Shown piece by piece: positions 12,321 through 23,069 of a stretch of 64,000 bases of DNA (position 1 is its first letter; each line of letters opens with the position of its first letter). The DNA comes from Neostapfia colusana (taxonomy: Eukaryota > Streptophyta > Magnoliopsida > Poales > Poaceae), in assembly GCA_030760725.1 (NCBI GenBank), contig JASWHV010000002.1, forward strand, positions 64,287,900 through 64,351,899, given 5' to 3'. Made by a program: the position numbers and the translations under genes. Under the pieces are notes generated by a model. It saw only the letters and a program-made list of their open reading frames with translations. It searched no databases and was not told where the DNA came from.

Positions 12321-13079
12321 AACCGAGCGGGTAAATCAGATTTTAGAAGATATGTTACGAGATTGTGCTATCAAACAATGTAAGAATTGGGATGATCACT
12401 TACCGTTAGCCGAGTTCTCGTACAACAATGGGTACCAATCCAGCATCAAGATGGCGCCTTACGAGGCGCTATACGGGAGAAAATGCCGCACACCGCTGAA
12501 TTGGTGTGAGTCTGACGAAAGGGTCACCTTCAGGATTGATCTTGTCAACAATGTGGAGGAAAAAGGTTCGGCTGATTCAAGCAAGGCTAAAAGCCACCTC
12601 CCGACAAAAACAGTATGCGGACCGGAGAAGACGTCCTTTACAATTCAAAGTTGGGGATCAAGTGTATCTACATGTGTCTCCAATGAAGGGCGTGAACAGA
12701 TTCGAGGTGACAGGAAAGTTGGCACCTCGATTCAATCGGTCCATTCCAGATTATATAAAGATGTGGATCAGTTGCATACCGGCTAGAATTACCAGCGACA
12801 CTCTCCGGTGTGCACGACGTATTTCACATATCTCAGCTGAGGAAGTGTCTTAAGCTATCAACTACCATTCAGCTGGTGGATATTGAAGAACTGAAACCGG
12901 ATCTCACTTATCGGGAGGAACCAGTTCAGATAATTGATGAAAAGGCCCGAACCACACACAACCGTATGTTGTGGTTCTACAAAGTTCTATGGAGTAATCA
13001 CTCCGTAGATGAAGTGACATGGGAGAGTGAAGGTTTTCTTCGCGGTAACTACCTAACTTTTCACGTCGCACCTACGATA
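12321..13079 (+). pseudogene. pol: Integrase C-terminal and chromodomain-like remnant of B
   Basis: Starts at the Glu of the integrase D,D,E core (ERVNQILEDMLR) and runs through NWDDHLPLAEFSYNNGY, the YEALYGRKCRTPLNW block, the GKLAPRF domain and the tail FYKVLWSNHSVDEVTWE. At least two frameshifts (near 12560 and 12750-12810) split it, and the tail reads on past the usual stop position. The upstream ORF through the A LTR into this frame is an accident of the insertion. Non-functional fragment. Confidence 0.85.
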
Positions 13080-13136
13080 ATTTTCCACCGTCCTCTCTCT
13101 CATCTTCACCTTATAATCTCAGGACGCGATTCTTTT

Positions 13137-13149
13137 AAGGGGGGAGGAA
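13137..13149 (+). other. Polypurine tract of element B
   Basis: AAGGGGGGAGGAA directly before TGTAAGAGCC. It is identical to the D tract at 44897-44909. Confidence 0.88.
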
Positions 13150-15697
13150 TGTAAGAGCCTAAGTTTTTGCACGCACTCAAAGTGTTCATCACACCACACA
13201 CACTTCATTTGTGGAAAGATTATGAGCACATTTGAAGAGCAAGTAAACACCATCAACATGGTCATTAGAGATGAACTCACAAAATGCAAAAGTGGTATTT
13301 CCCACATGCATCATATAGGGGCTGAGCATATGAAAAACCCCTACACCTTGCTAGGAATGCTCATGCCAAATTCCACCCAAATCCAAAACTTTTTGAGGTA
13401 TTTTTGGATATAACTAGAAAGGGGATAGTTTGAACTCAAATTCAAATTTAAACTCTTTTCATCCCCTGAATTCAAAAGTGGGATTCATATTCACACTCAG
13501 CACATTTTTGTAAGCTCACACACCAATTTTCACTCCATTTGAAGTTGATCTTGACATGAGCCAAATTAAGAAAATTAAAATCCAATTTGAATTTCAAACT
13601 GCATATGTTCTATGAATGTATTCAAACACTTAACAATTTGAATTATATCAATTTCAAATGGGCATTTGGTAGATAATTCAAATTCAAAAGGGTATTAGTG
13701 GTACTACTGTTTAGAGCAGTGGGAGAAATTAATTTTCAGAGGTTAAAATGGGAGTGGGGCCCTTCTGTCAGCCTAACCAGTGATCAAACCGACTGAATCA
13801 ACCGAGTGCTCGGTTTCTCGGGCTGCAGCTGAGCGCGCCACCGATCTGAGGACCGACGCCACCTCCTGCTCGGCAATTTTTGCAACTGGACGAGTCACCG
13901 GCCTCTTATCCTCGCGCCCGACCGCTCCCCTGATCTTTTCACCGCTCACCGCTCGATTGTTTCGCTCTCGAGCAAAAGAACCTCGCCGCTCACCCGAGCT
14001 CTCGGTTTCACTGTCGCCCGGCCAAACCAGTGGTTGTCACGGCGAGCTGAGACCGCAACCGAGTGCGCCAAGCCTTACTTGATGTTCTCGCACCGGTTCC
14101 AGACCGTCACCGACCCTCCTCGAGCTCCACCGCGCCATTCTTTCTTCTTCGGTTCAACCCGAGCCGCTGTCACGGGAACGACTCGTCCGACCATCACAGC
14201 CCACCTTTCCCTAAGCTGTGAACAGCAAAGAGATTCTTCATCGATCACTATTCCATTACCGCAAGCTCCGGCGACGTGACATGAGCTGCCGTCACCGGAA
14301 TTTCACGGTCTTGCGCCGATGTAGAAAAGAGGTCACCGGACCATTTCTCAAAATTGGTGCTACAAACTGCACCACTCGTCACCTAACTGAGAGAACTACT
14401 TCTGGACGTCCGTGCGAGTCTATAGGATCCGAAACTTCGGAGAACCGTCGGGTGTAGCCACTGTTCTTCGAGTTTTTCTAGGATTTCAGATTTCCGACTT
14501 CGGTCGCACGGTGACATCCTAGCTGCAGCCGTTTCCATGCTTCTTTGAATTCATGACGATCTTCCCTAGGGTGCACTGATGCTCTACGACCGTTAGCTCG
14601 ATCTTTTCAGGTGCTAGGAAGCCCGGCCGACACGGCCGAAGGTATTCCGAAGCCACCGCTCGTCGCCGGCTATGTTGCATTGGTTGACATGTCGAGCTAA
14701 GTCCAGCACCATGTTCCCCGTGTGGTATTCGGCAGAGGTGGCGAAAATCTTGGAGTTTGGCGCACGGCAGAGCCCCTCTGGCGAGGGGGGCGGCGGCCGA
14801 GCGCGGGATGTCAGGAGGTTGAAGAAGCCCCCGGTCCCACGTGTCAGCGAGTGGATATTTAAACTGGGGATCTGCTACGGCACCGGATCGTCTGTGGCTG
14901 CGCGTGAAAAACTCAGTAGCCCCATGTGTCAGCCGCTGAGGAGTCGACACGTAGCCCCGGTCCTACGCGCAGCAATTTAAACTTTTCCCGGATTTTCAAT
15001 TTAGTTCAAACTTCAAACCCACATAACATTTGCTAGGAAACTCCAAATCGAGTGAACCAAATTTTGTTGGATTCATCTATCTGAGTACTTTCCAAAAAAT
15101 TAAGTTTCACCTTATGAAAATCTTTATTCTCCAGAATTAATTCTTCAAATTTAAATTGTTTAGAATTTTAACTTGATAACCCTGTAGTGGAAAATTCTGA
15201 AATTTGGCTAGTATGTTTAGCAAAATATTCCTGAGCTACCATATAAATTTCAGATCCATTTGAGCTCATTTGATCCACCTAATGGTGTGATTAATAAAAC
15301 TGTTCCAGACAAAATGGAAAATGTCCAGAAACATTTTCAGATTTTCCGTGAAATTGTTTAGCTCATATCTTTGGCTAGGAGTCTTCAAACTAAATGAAAC
15401 CAACTCCATTAGAACCTTCTGAAAATCTAGTTTTCAGAAAGGCATGGCTTGCCCCATGAAAATTCCTAGAACACCCTAAGAGCTCCATGTAAGGCCAAAT
15501 ACACAATTATTCGTGGAGGGCTCAAATTAGCTTTACTGCAAATGAAATTTGGTCAAATCTCCGTGTAGGTTATATCCAGACCACAGTAAAAATTTCAGAG
15601 TCATTGGGACTGTCTAGCAATACTTATCATCTTAACAAATTCAACTTCAAATTCAAATGCATTCAAATTGATACATACATGTATTTGTCTCATGTAG

Positions 15698-15779
15698 TCG
15701 CTAAGGTTGAGGAGGAGCCTGAAGTCTTAGACTTCATCACTCAAGAGGGGGCAGCTAGCCTACAATCAATGGCAGCAAG
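15698..15779 (+). other. LTR-internal exon-like segment 1 in B
   Basis: An 82-nt block after TCTCATGTAG and before CAAG|GCAAGC. With 2 nt completing an upstream codon it reads AKVEEEPEVLDFITQEG and continues open to the border. The block is one base longer than in D, H and J (81 nt). Segment 2 of B compensates, so the joined frame stays open. Seen: sequence and frame. Inferred: that it is spliced and translated; no upstream start exon was identified. Confidence 0.45.
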
Positions 15780-16872
15780 GCAAGCTCCAGTTTGTATTAG
15801 CCTTTTTATCAATTTTACTGTTTTGAGAACTTACTTTGAGCACCCACTTCAATTTTGCATTAGAGTCTTGTTTGAAAACCCAAATGCATAGCCAAGAAAA
15901 CCCTGGGTTGTGCTTAGGTGTTTAAACCTCGATTAGCTACTGCAATGCTAAGATAGTGTAGGATTCGGTACAAGTTGAGTAGTTGGAACTGCTCGCGAGA
16001 ATAGGCTAGAGGCACACTACTCGGGCAAAGGTAGCAAATGAAACACATGGCAAGAAAAATGAGACCGGGCGGAGAGTAAGGGAAGCAGGTCGTTGGGGCC
16101 TGGGTGCCATAGATCCGCATGTGTCGATTGAGGACCAAGTCGTGTGCGGGCCTGTTGAACAAGGTAGAACAGTACCGAAGACCTACCGGATATATGGGAA
16201 CCGGGAAACCGATGTAACTCGGGTAGCTCGTTGTTGAGGCATAGCTGGTCGTTCAGAGGGTAGGTTGAGAGCTTGAGGTGTAAATCGGCTGGCGGCACTG
16301 CGGATGCGCGTGCAGAGACCTCTTGCTCGGGACGATTGGACCGGATCAACATTTCGCTGACGGGTGAAAGGTGGTTGCGTACGACGTCCGTGATGGTTGC
16401 TGTAGGCAACATCAAGTACGGGCGTACGTGACAGTTTATTCAGGTAACCCTACAGGTGTAAATCGATTATAAACGCCGTCCCTCGCGGTCAGTGAGTACC
16501 ACTTGTTCACTGTACCGTGACGTAGAAAGAACAGGATAGAGTCATGTAAAAGTTGCTGATCGAAAGCTATACCTTTATTGTTAATGACTTGTTGTAGTTT
16601 AGAGCTAATTAAAGTTCTTTTCAACCTTGGGCAAAGTGCGTGAGAGAAATGCGTTTCTTGTTTGATTGCGGCTCTCTCATGTGTCTTAGCGTGAGGTTCC
16701 CCACAATTTTGCTGCTAAAACTTGAAAGTAAGGTTCAAATAATTAGGCGGGTCCTTTGCAACTTACATTCCCAATTACACATGATCCAGCATGTAGAAGT
16801 TGCATGTATAGGAAAGACGGGTCAGACTTGCTGAGCCATCATGCTCACTGCTTGTGTTTGAAGCTTTTGCAG

Positions 16873-16954
16873 GGTGGAAGAGACTCCCGAGGAGGAGACA
16901 CAACCCCAATAGGGAAACCCCGTCGAGTGGGAGTCGTGCACGCCGCCGTGTTAG
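16873..16954 (+). other. LTR-internal exon-like segment 2 in B
   Basis: Follows GAAGCTTTTGCAG. Joined to segment 1 it reads VEETPEEETQPQ, then one TAG (16910-16912), then GNPVEWESCTPPC and a stop at 16952-16954. The C-terminus matches that of the D 3' LTR, and resembles H (AEWEPYTPH) and J (AQWEPESPPA). The TAG stands where D has GAG, so this copy is probably decayed. Confidence 0.42.
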
Positions 16955-18315
16955 TGTATGTGTGCGCTAGCGGGGAGACGTTCACGGGCTGAATGTGAAT
17001 TCGGTGCATAGTCTACGCCGTGAGTGTAGACTGAACATATTTTGTTGTAAAAATGTTCATAAACTTGTTTATACAATAAAACTTTGCTTCCGCTTTGTAC
17101 CTTTTATGTGTGTTATCCGGTGCTGTGCAACGCAGCACCCCTCAGCGTGATCCTGGCTCAATGAGGCCATGAGGCCCTCGCATTTTCCATGGTTGAGGAG
17201 GTAGAAAATCAGCGCCTTCCCCTCCGCCGGCCCTCACCCGTGCCCACCTCAACGTCGACCTCCATCTTCCGCTCATCTCCTCTGCAATTTGGGTTCACGC
17301 CGGCCTTCCTTACCTCGAGGTGAAGCTCCCCGTGCCGCTTCCCCCATCTCTCTCCCCAAGGAATGAGCAAAAGCCGCCGCCGAAGCTCGGCTCCATGGAG
17401 GGCTCATCACCGGCGTGCTCCAGCCCGCCCCGGTGCTGCTGCTACCCAGTGGAGAGGTGCCCTGGGCGCTGCGGTTCGGCTGGGCTCCTCCCCGCTGCTG
17501 AGCGCCGCTCCGGCGAGGCTCCGGCTAACTTCCGGTGAGCAGCAGCCATGCCAGCCATGGCTGGTCGAGCTCCAGCCAGGATCTGGTGTAGCCAGCGCCA
17601 GATCCCGTGTGCCAGGCCACCCTGTGGCTCTGTGTGGCAGGCTCAGCCACTTTAAAATTCCAGGAAATTGCTCCCACTTCCAAAATTCATAGAAAATTGT
17701 AGGAAACTCCAAAAATGATGAAACCAGTTTTGTTAAGTCCACAAAAACCTCCTCTACACGACTGCATCCTTGCCCTGTCATGAAAGCATGTATAATTTTC
17801 TCGATTTAAATTCTCTAAACACCATTATCCCAATTGTGGGCCCTCTATTGCTTTGATTGAGCCCAAATTTTGCCAGAATGCTCCACCTATATATTATAGA
17901 CCACCATAAAAATTTCAGTTTCATTGCTCTTTAAGAACTTACTAATTGCAACAGTGGCATAATAAGACATAATTGCTTATTATTTTTACTGTGGGTCCAC
18001 ACTTAAGTGGTTTGACCTAAAGTTTGCAAGAACCCTTTTCATAATACCAGAAGCTTGTCATAAAAAATTAAGCTTCATTTCGAATGTAAAACTATTTTTT
18101 GTTCTAGGATTTGAAAAAGGGCACATAAACACTAAAGTGAGAAAGTATATGCATGTTATTTCTTAAACTTTATTACCAGCTGCTATAGTTGATCATCATA
18201 TTGCTAAAAACTCTCGAGCTACACTAAGTTAATTCTTAGATTCATTTTAATCACAGTTACACCTTATGCACCTATTAGCGGTTGATTCTCTTTTTGCATG
18301 TATGTCATAAATTAG

Positions 18316-18396
18316 GAACCGAGGAGCTCGAGGAGGTACAACAATAGGAGGAGGAAGCTCAGCTGAACCTTAACTTAAGCACTAACATAGAGCAAG
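18316..18396 (+). other. LTR-internal exon-like segment 1 in J
   Basis: 81 nt between ATAAATTAG and CAAG|GCAAGT. It reads TEELEEVQQ, a TAG, then EEEAQLNLNLSTNIEQ in the same phase as the D and H segments. The sequence has diverged strongly from D, yet length, borders, phase and acidic character are kept. Confidence 0.4.
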
Positions 18397-19426
18397 GCAA
18401 GTCCCGATTTTACTCATAATCCTTGGATTGAGTCCTTTTATATCATCTCATGAGTTCGGTTGTTTCATTTGTTTTATGTGCATTACGTTTAGGTGTTGTA
18501 TGAAACCTACTTGCATGACCATAAAGCTTTGGGTCTGAATGGGATTTAGAACCTACCCATGCTGCGCTAATCACTAGGTTCTACCACTAGGAATGAGTAA
18601 GTGGGGACTACTCATGGGGGTGTGGCATCCACATGAGGGTTTATGTGGATTAATCATCCTTTATTGAAGTTTGAGACCGAGCGAGCTTGTAGGGCAGAAG
18701 CACATGGGTGTTGTATGCATAGGCTTGCTCGTGTCGATTGAGGACCATGTCGTAGTCGGCCCCTTGAACAAGTATTGATTTTGTACCGAAAGGATGCTAG
18801 TATTATGGGAACTAGTAAACCGACGTACCATGGAACCTCGTGTCGAACAATCCTGCGACCGACCTTGGTCAGGCGTTGAGAGGACAATAGGTAATCCTGC
18901 ACGGGGTATGTCTCGGACATCACGTGATGAACCCTTTGTCCGGGCCGGTCACCTTTTTTTGGCATTGGGCAAGGCGGCAAAGGTTGCCACATATGAATTG
19001 AGTGAGCGCGCCGTGCGTCTTCAAAAGTGTGTATGTGTAGTTTTTCCGGGTTATGTTCTGCAGAAAAAAACCATGGGTTCGAATCGCCGTTCACTCGCGG
19101 TAAAAATGAGTCCGCTTGTGTAAGTAGTCATCACGTAGTAACATCTGGCATAATATTAAGATTTGATGATTGTGTGATTGATAATTCCAAATTTGCTTGC
19201 ACCCTTGTATGTTTAGTTATAGTTGCTAATTAAGTTTAGACTTCTATTAATTTTTAACTTGAGGCTAAAATATGACCAACCTCCTAATGTTAATACTTTT
19301 AAGCTATCCACTACCCTTTGAAACAAGCACTTGAGTCTTGCATACTAGTATGGTCTAGAAATTATTTTCATCGGGTAAGTCTTGCTAAGCTTAGTAGCTT
19401 ACCGGTTTGTTGATCCTATTTTTCAG

Positions 19427-19533
19427 GTGAGTCTCTCTTTTATGAGCATGATGCATATGAGCGCTTCCCTGAGATTGTACCACCACCCGAGGGATGGGTG
19501 GCACAATGGGAGCCCGAGTCGCCGCCGGCTTGA
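19427..19533 (+). other. LTR-internal exon-like segment 2 in J
   Basis: Follows CCTATTTTTCAG. In the frame inherited from segment 1 it reads GESLFYEHDAYERFPE, then a Pro-rich stretch and AQWEPESPPA before TGA at 19531-19533. The frame is fully open over 35 codons. FYE and the W-E-P ending are shared with the D, B and H versions. Confidence 0.45.
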
Positions 19534-19808
19534 TTTATGTGTTGCTAGTACGGTGTGCCATTGGGCTATGGCACGCTGTTTTGCTAAATGTTGTTATGAG
19601 AAAAATACTCCGTTACTACCCGTATTTTGCTACTATCATGTACTTTGCAACGTTTAACCAATGTACGACGTATTAAAACTTTATGTATGTTATTTTTAAA
19701 TTATGTCGCTTGTATATGCAATTGGCGGTGATGCTTCGCGTGTCACCATCCCGTGCAAAGATCCTGTGGCGTGATTGTGTCGGTTGCTTTCGGGGGACCG
19801 CCGTCACA

Positions 19809-21607
19809 CCTGTTCTTTCTACGTCATGATACAGTGAACAAGTGGTACTCACTGACCGTGAGGGACGGCGATTATAATCGATTTACACCTGCAGGGTTAC
19901 CCGAGTAACCCGTCACGTATGCCTGTACTCGATGTTGCCTTCAATAACCATCATGGACGTCGTATGCAACCACCTTTCATCCATTAGCCAAGTGTTGAAC
20001 CGGTCCTATCGTCCTGAGAAGGAGGTCTCTACGCGGAGCATCTTCAGTGCCCGCTAGCAGATTTACACCTCGCTGCTCTCAACCTACCCTCTGGACGACA
20101 AGCAATGCCTCAACAGATCTCTACCCTAATTACATCGGTTTCCTTGTTCCCATATAGCCGGTTGGTCTTCGGTACAACTCTAGCTTGTTCAACAGGCCCG
20201 CACACGGCTCGGTCCTCAATCGACACAAGCATAGCTATGGCACCCAGGCCCCAAAGTCCTGCTGCCCTTACTCTCCGCTCGTTCTCATTTTTATGCCATG
20301 TGATTCATTGTCTATCTCTCTAACCGAGTGGTGTGCCTCTAAGCCTATTCTCGCAAGTAGTTCCAACTACTCGACTTGTACCGAAACCTATACCATCTTG
20401 AGCATTGTTGTGGATACTCGAGGTTTAAATCCTAAGCCCAAAATCCCTGGTTCCTTGGCTATGCAATTGGGTTTCCAACCAAGACTCTAATGCACATTGT
20501 AGGAAATACATAAGGTAAGTGATCAAAACATAAGACTTTATAAAAGGGTTAATGCAACTGGAGCTTGCCTTGCTGCCGGTCGCTGACTAAATGTTCTTCA
20601 GGAGTAATAAAGTCCAGAACCTCCGGGTCTTCTTCGACCTTAGTGACTACATGAAATGAAAATATGATGCATGCCAAATTTAAATGCATTTGTATTTGAA
20701 TTGAGATGGTGAAGACTATAAGTGTATCTCGACCGCCCCTTTAACTCTGAAATTTTTACTGTTGTTTGGTAACAACCTAAAAAGGAACTTGGAGAAATTT
20801 CATTTGAAGCAAAGCTCATTTGAGCCCTGCACAAATAAATGTGTATTTGGCCATATTTAGAGCACTTATGGTTTTCTAGTGATTTTTATGGATCAAACCA
20901 TGACTTATTGGAAACTAGAGTCTAAGATGGTTCTAATGGAATTGGTTTCACCTAATTTGGAGAATCCTAGCAAAAGATATGAGCTAAAGAAATTCAGAGA
21001 ATTTCTGAAAAATGTTTCTGGATATTTTTCTTTTTCTCTGGACCAGTTTACTTAATCATACCATTAGATGGACTAAATGATCTCAGATGGATCTGAAATT
21101 TTTCATGTAACTCAGGGATATTACAATGAACATTCTGACAAATTTCAGAATTTTCTATAAAAGGAATCTCCAGTTAAAATTCCTAACAGTTTAAGCTTTG
21201 GAGAATTAATTCTGGAGAAATAATGGGTTTCGTGGGGTGAAACTTATTTTGCTGGAAAGTACGCAGAGAGTTGAATCCAACAAAATTTGGTTCACTCAAT
21301 CTAGACAATCCTAGCAAAATTTATGGCCGTTTAAAGATTGAACTGAAAACTGAAAATCGGGGAAATGTTTAAAACACTGCATGTGGGTCAAACGCACAGT
21401 GCCTTCTCCTACCTCGCTCCAACCGAACCGAGGGGCGGCACAGGCCGGTGAGGTTACCAGAACCGAGGTTCCCTGTCACCTCCCGAGGCCAAACTCAACG
21501 CCCCCCCCCCATATTTCCGGACGATAAACCCGTTTGTGAGATCGGGGCAAGCTGCCGATGGTCAAAACCATGCCGGCGATGTGCGGCGGCCTCGGGAGAG
21601 TTTCCTG
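19809..21607 (-). repeat. LTR I: minus-strand D/B-like LTR fragment
   Basis: The reverse complement matches the B and D LTR interior, from the GTAGAAAGAACAGG block (B about 16522-16535) back through the AT-rich zone into the GC-rich zone, including a C run near 21507-21516. Both ends are cut: J inserted at 19808/19809 and the H LTR begins at 21608. It is head-to-head with J. No PBS or pol of this element is visible. Confidence 0.65.
20569..20646 (-). other. LTR-internal exon-like segment 1 in I
   Basis: 78 nt on the minus strand, between a TTCATGTAG and CAAG|GCAAGC. It reads TKVEEDPEVLDFITPEEHLVSDRQQ, one codon shorter than D, with no stop. The partner segment 2 of I is missing because J inserted between them. 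Confidence 0.42.
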
Positions 21608-21861
21608 TGGCAGACCGGAATCCGCTCATCCAGTATCACAGAGGGTGGTGCCACATGATGTGACACCTGACAGCACACATCATAAGGACACCTTTTATTA
21701 CATGGGAAACCAACTGAACTGTACAAAGTAGTACAATACTCAGTTTCAACTATTGTTTATATTACACATCGGAAGTCTACTTTGTAAAACTCACACCCGC
21801 CTATCTAGCAAAAGTCAGTTGCCCAGCCCTAGGGCAACCCACACTAGCTGCACTCCTCAGC

Positions 21862-21959
21862 TCAGTGCGGCGTGTACGGCTCCCACTCAGCCGTGGTCCC
21901 CGACGGATGGTAACCTTCGCCGGTGGACTCGTAACCCGAGTCCATGGGTGGCTCCTCAC
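21862..21959 (-). other. LTR-internal exon-like segment 2 in H
   Basis: Minus strand, after GAGTGTTTTTCAG. Joined to segment 1 it gives a codon Gly and then EEPPMDSGYESTGEGYHP..., ending AEWEPYTPH and TGA (21864-21862). It is open over 32 codons including the stop and ends in the same EWE-type motif as D and B. Confidence 0.48.
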
Positions 21960-22988
21960 CTGAAAAACACTCAAGCAGCAACCGTGAGCACGTTGGCTCA
22001 ACAAGACTTAACCGACTCGCCTAGGCATGAAACTCTACATGTAATGTATAATGAACATGGGATGGTACAGTTGCAGCAAACGGACACGCCTACAAGTTCT
22101 TCCTTAGTTCATCTTTTAGCCACAAGTTAACAGTTCATGAATATGAAATTTAGTGAGCAATATTTGGTGGCACACATGTAACAATACATTTATGTCATAA
22201 CAGTAGTATTTAACCATCACAATTCATATGTTAGCCTACGTCACGACTCAGTGAACAAGCGGTACTCGTCACCGCGAGGGACGGCGAATCGACTCGATAT
22301 ACACCTGCAGGGATACCCAAAGAGCATGTCACGTACGCCCACCCGTGGAGCTGCACAGCACACTCACTCGATGTCGTACGGGACAACCTTTCACCCAACA
22401 GCCCAAACGTCGAACCGGTCGCACCGAAACGAGCAGGAGGTTCCCTACACGGAGCATCTCTCTATGCCCGTTAGCAGATTTCCACCTTGCTGCCCTCAGC
22501 CTACACCTATAAATTGGTGCGTTATGCCTCGACGCCCGGAGGTTTAGGTTACATCGGTTTATCGGGGCCCATATATCCGATATGCCTTCGGTACGTTCAA
22601 TACTTATTCAGCAGGGCCGCACACGGATCAGTCCTCAATAAACATGGACAGGGCTGCGCACACAAGACTTCCTCTGGCTGCGCCCTAGCCCCTGCCTAGT
22701 CTCATTTTCATTACTAAGGTGATCTCACATCACTCGAACCAATCCCGTGTGTCCCAAGCCTAAACTCGCGAGTAGATTCCTACTACCCAACTTGTACCGA
22801 AGTCCTGTGAATCATTAAGCATAGCCTGTCTACTCGAGGTCTTAGACACTACCCTCACTCTTATGGGCAAATTCTGGTTATGCAAGTGGGGTTCCATCCA
22901 TCCTATACCTAATGCACATTCATACTTCAGACAAAACATGTAAACAAAGCAAAACTTTATAAAAAGGTTAATGCAAACCGGGGCTTGC

Positions 22989-23069
22989 CTTGTTGTTGCT
23001 GGTCAGGGGTTAGGTCTTCGTCCGGAAGGAGGAAGTCAAGTACTTCTGGAGACTCCTCGCCTTCGGAGA
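22989..23069 (-). other. LTR-internal exon-like segment 1 in H
   Basis: 81 nt on the minus strand between AACGTGTAG and CAAG|GCAAGC. It reads SEGEESPEVLDFLLPDEDL and continues open to the border. The core SPEVLDF matches EPEVLDF of D, B and I. The length is the same as in D and J. Confidence 0.46.

Larger units (their letters stand above)
12321..17182 (+). mobile_element. Element B: 3' part of a D-like chromovirus, interrupted by A
   Basis: Integrase C-terminus, polypurine tract and 3' LTR of an element closely related to D. For example, 12321-12470 aligns with 44081-44230 of D. The left side is cut by the insertion of A; the rest of B should lie upstream of A, outside the window. The right LTR end is placed at 17182 (CTCGCA) by aligning the last 30 bp with the D LTR end. 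The flank is the diverged LTR J. Confidence 0.85.
13150..17182 (+). repeat. 3' LTR of element B (about 4.03 kb)
   Basis: Begins TGTAAGAGCC after the polypurine tract. Zones: AT-rich to about 13740; GC-rich about 13750-14975; AT-rich about 14990-15690; mixed to the end. Poly(A) signal AATAAA at 17075-17080. It is clearly homologous to the D LTRs, including the closing GTGTTATCCGGTGCTGTGCA block. GC-rich ORFs at 13780-14457 have no recognisable domain. The two exon-like segments are listed separately. Confidence 0.85.
17183..19808 (+). repeat. LTR J: diverged relative, 5'-truncated by B
   Basis: Plus-strand LTR of a more distant subfamily. It has the same zoning as B and D: GC-rich 17200-17640, AT-rich to about 18310, mixed zone, poly(A)-like ATTAAA at 19672-19677. 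It ends near GCCGTCACA at 19808, and no PBS follows, so it is a 3' LTR or a solo LTR. Its left part was cut off by B. A donor-like CCG|GTGAGC lies at 17534|17535, and a small ORF from 17363 reaches it in the phase that exon-like segment 1 needs. The exact right end (19806 or 19808) is uncertain. Confidence 0.65.

Noticed and set aside
12142..12786. 214-aa ORF joining the A LTR to B integrase codons
   Set aside because: The fusion is an accident of the A insertion; no sign that it is a selected chimeric gene.
17160..17182. Ending the B LTR at CTGGCTCA (17160)
   Set aside because: Alignment with the D LTR end continues through GAGGCC...CTCGCA to 17182, which also gives a TG..CA element of the expected length.
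19075..19100. GGTTCGAATC resembling a tRNA B box in LTR J
   Set aside because: No tRNA cloverleaf around it. It is a diverged form of the AATCGCCGTCCC block shared with the other LTRs.
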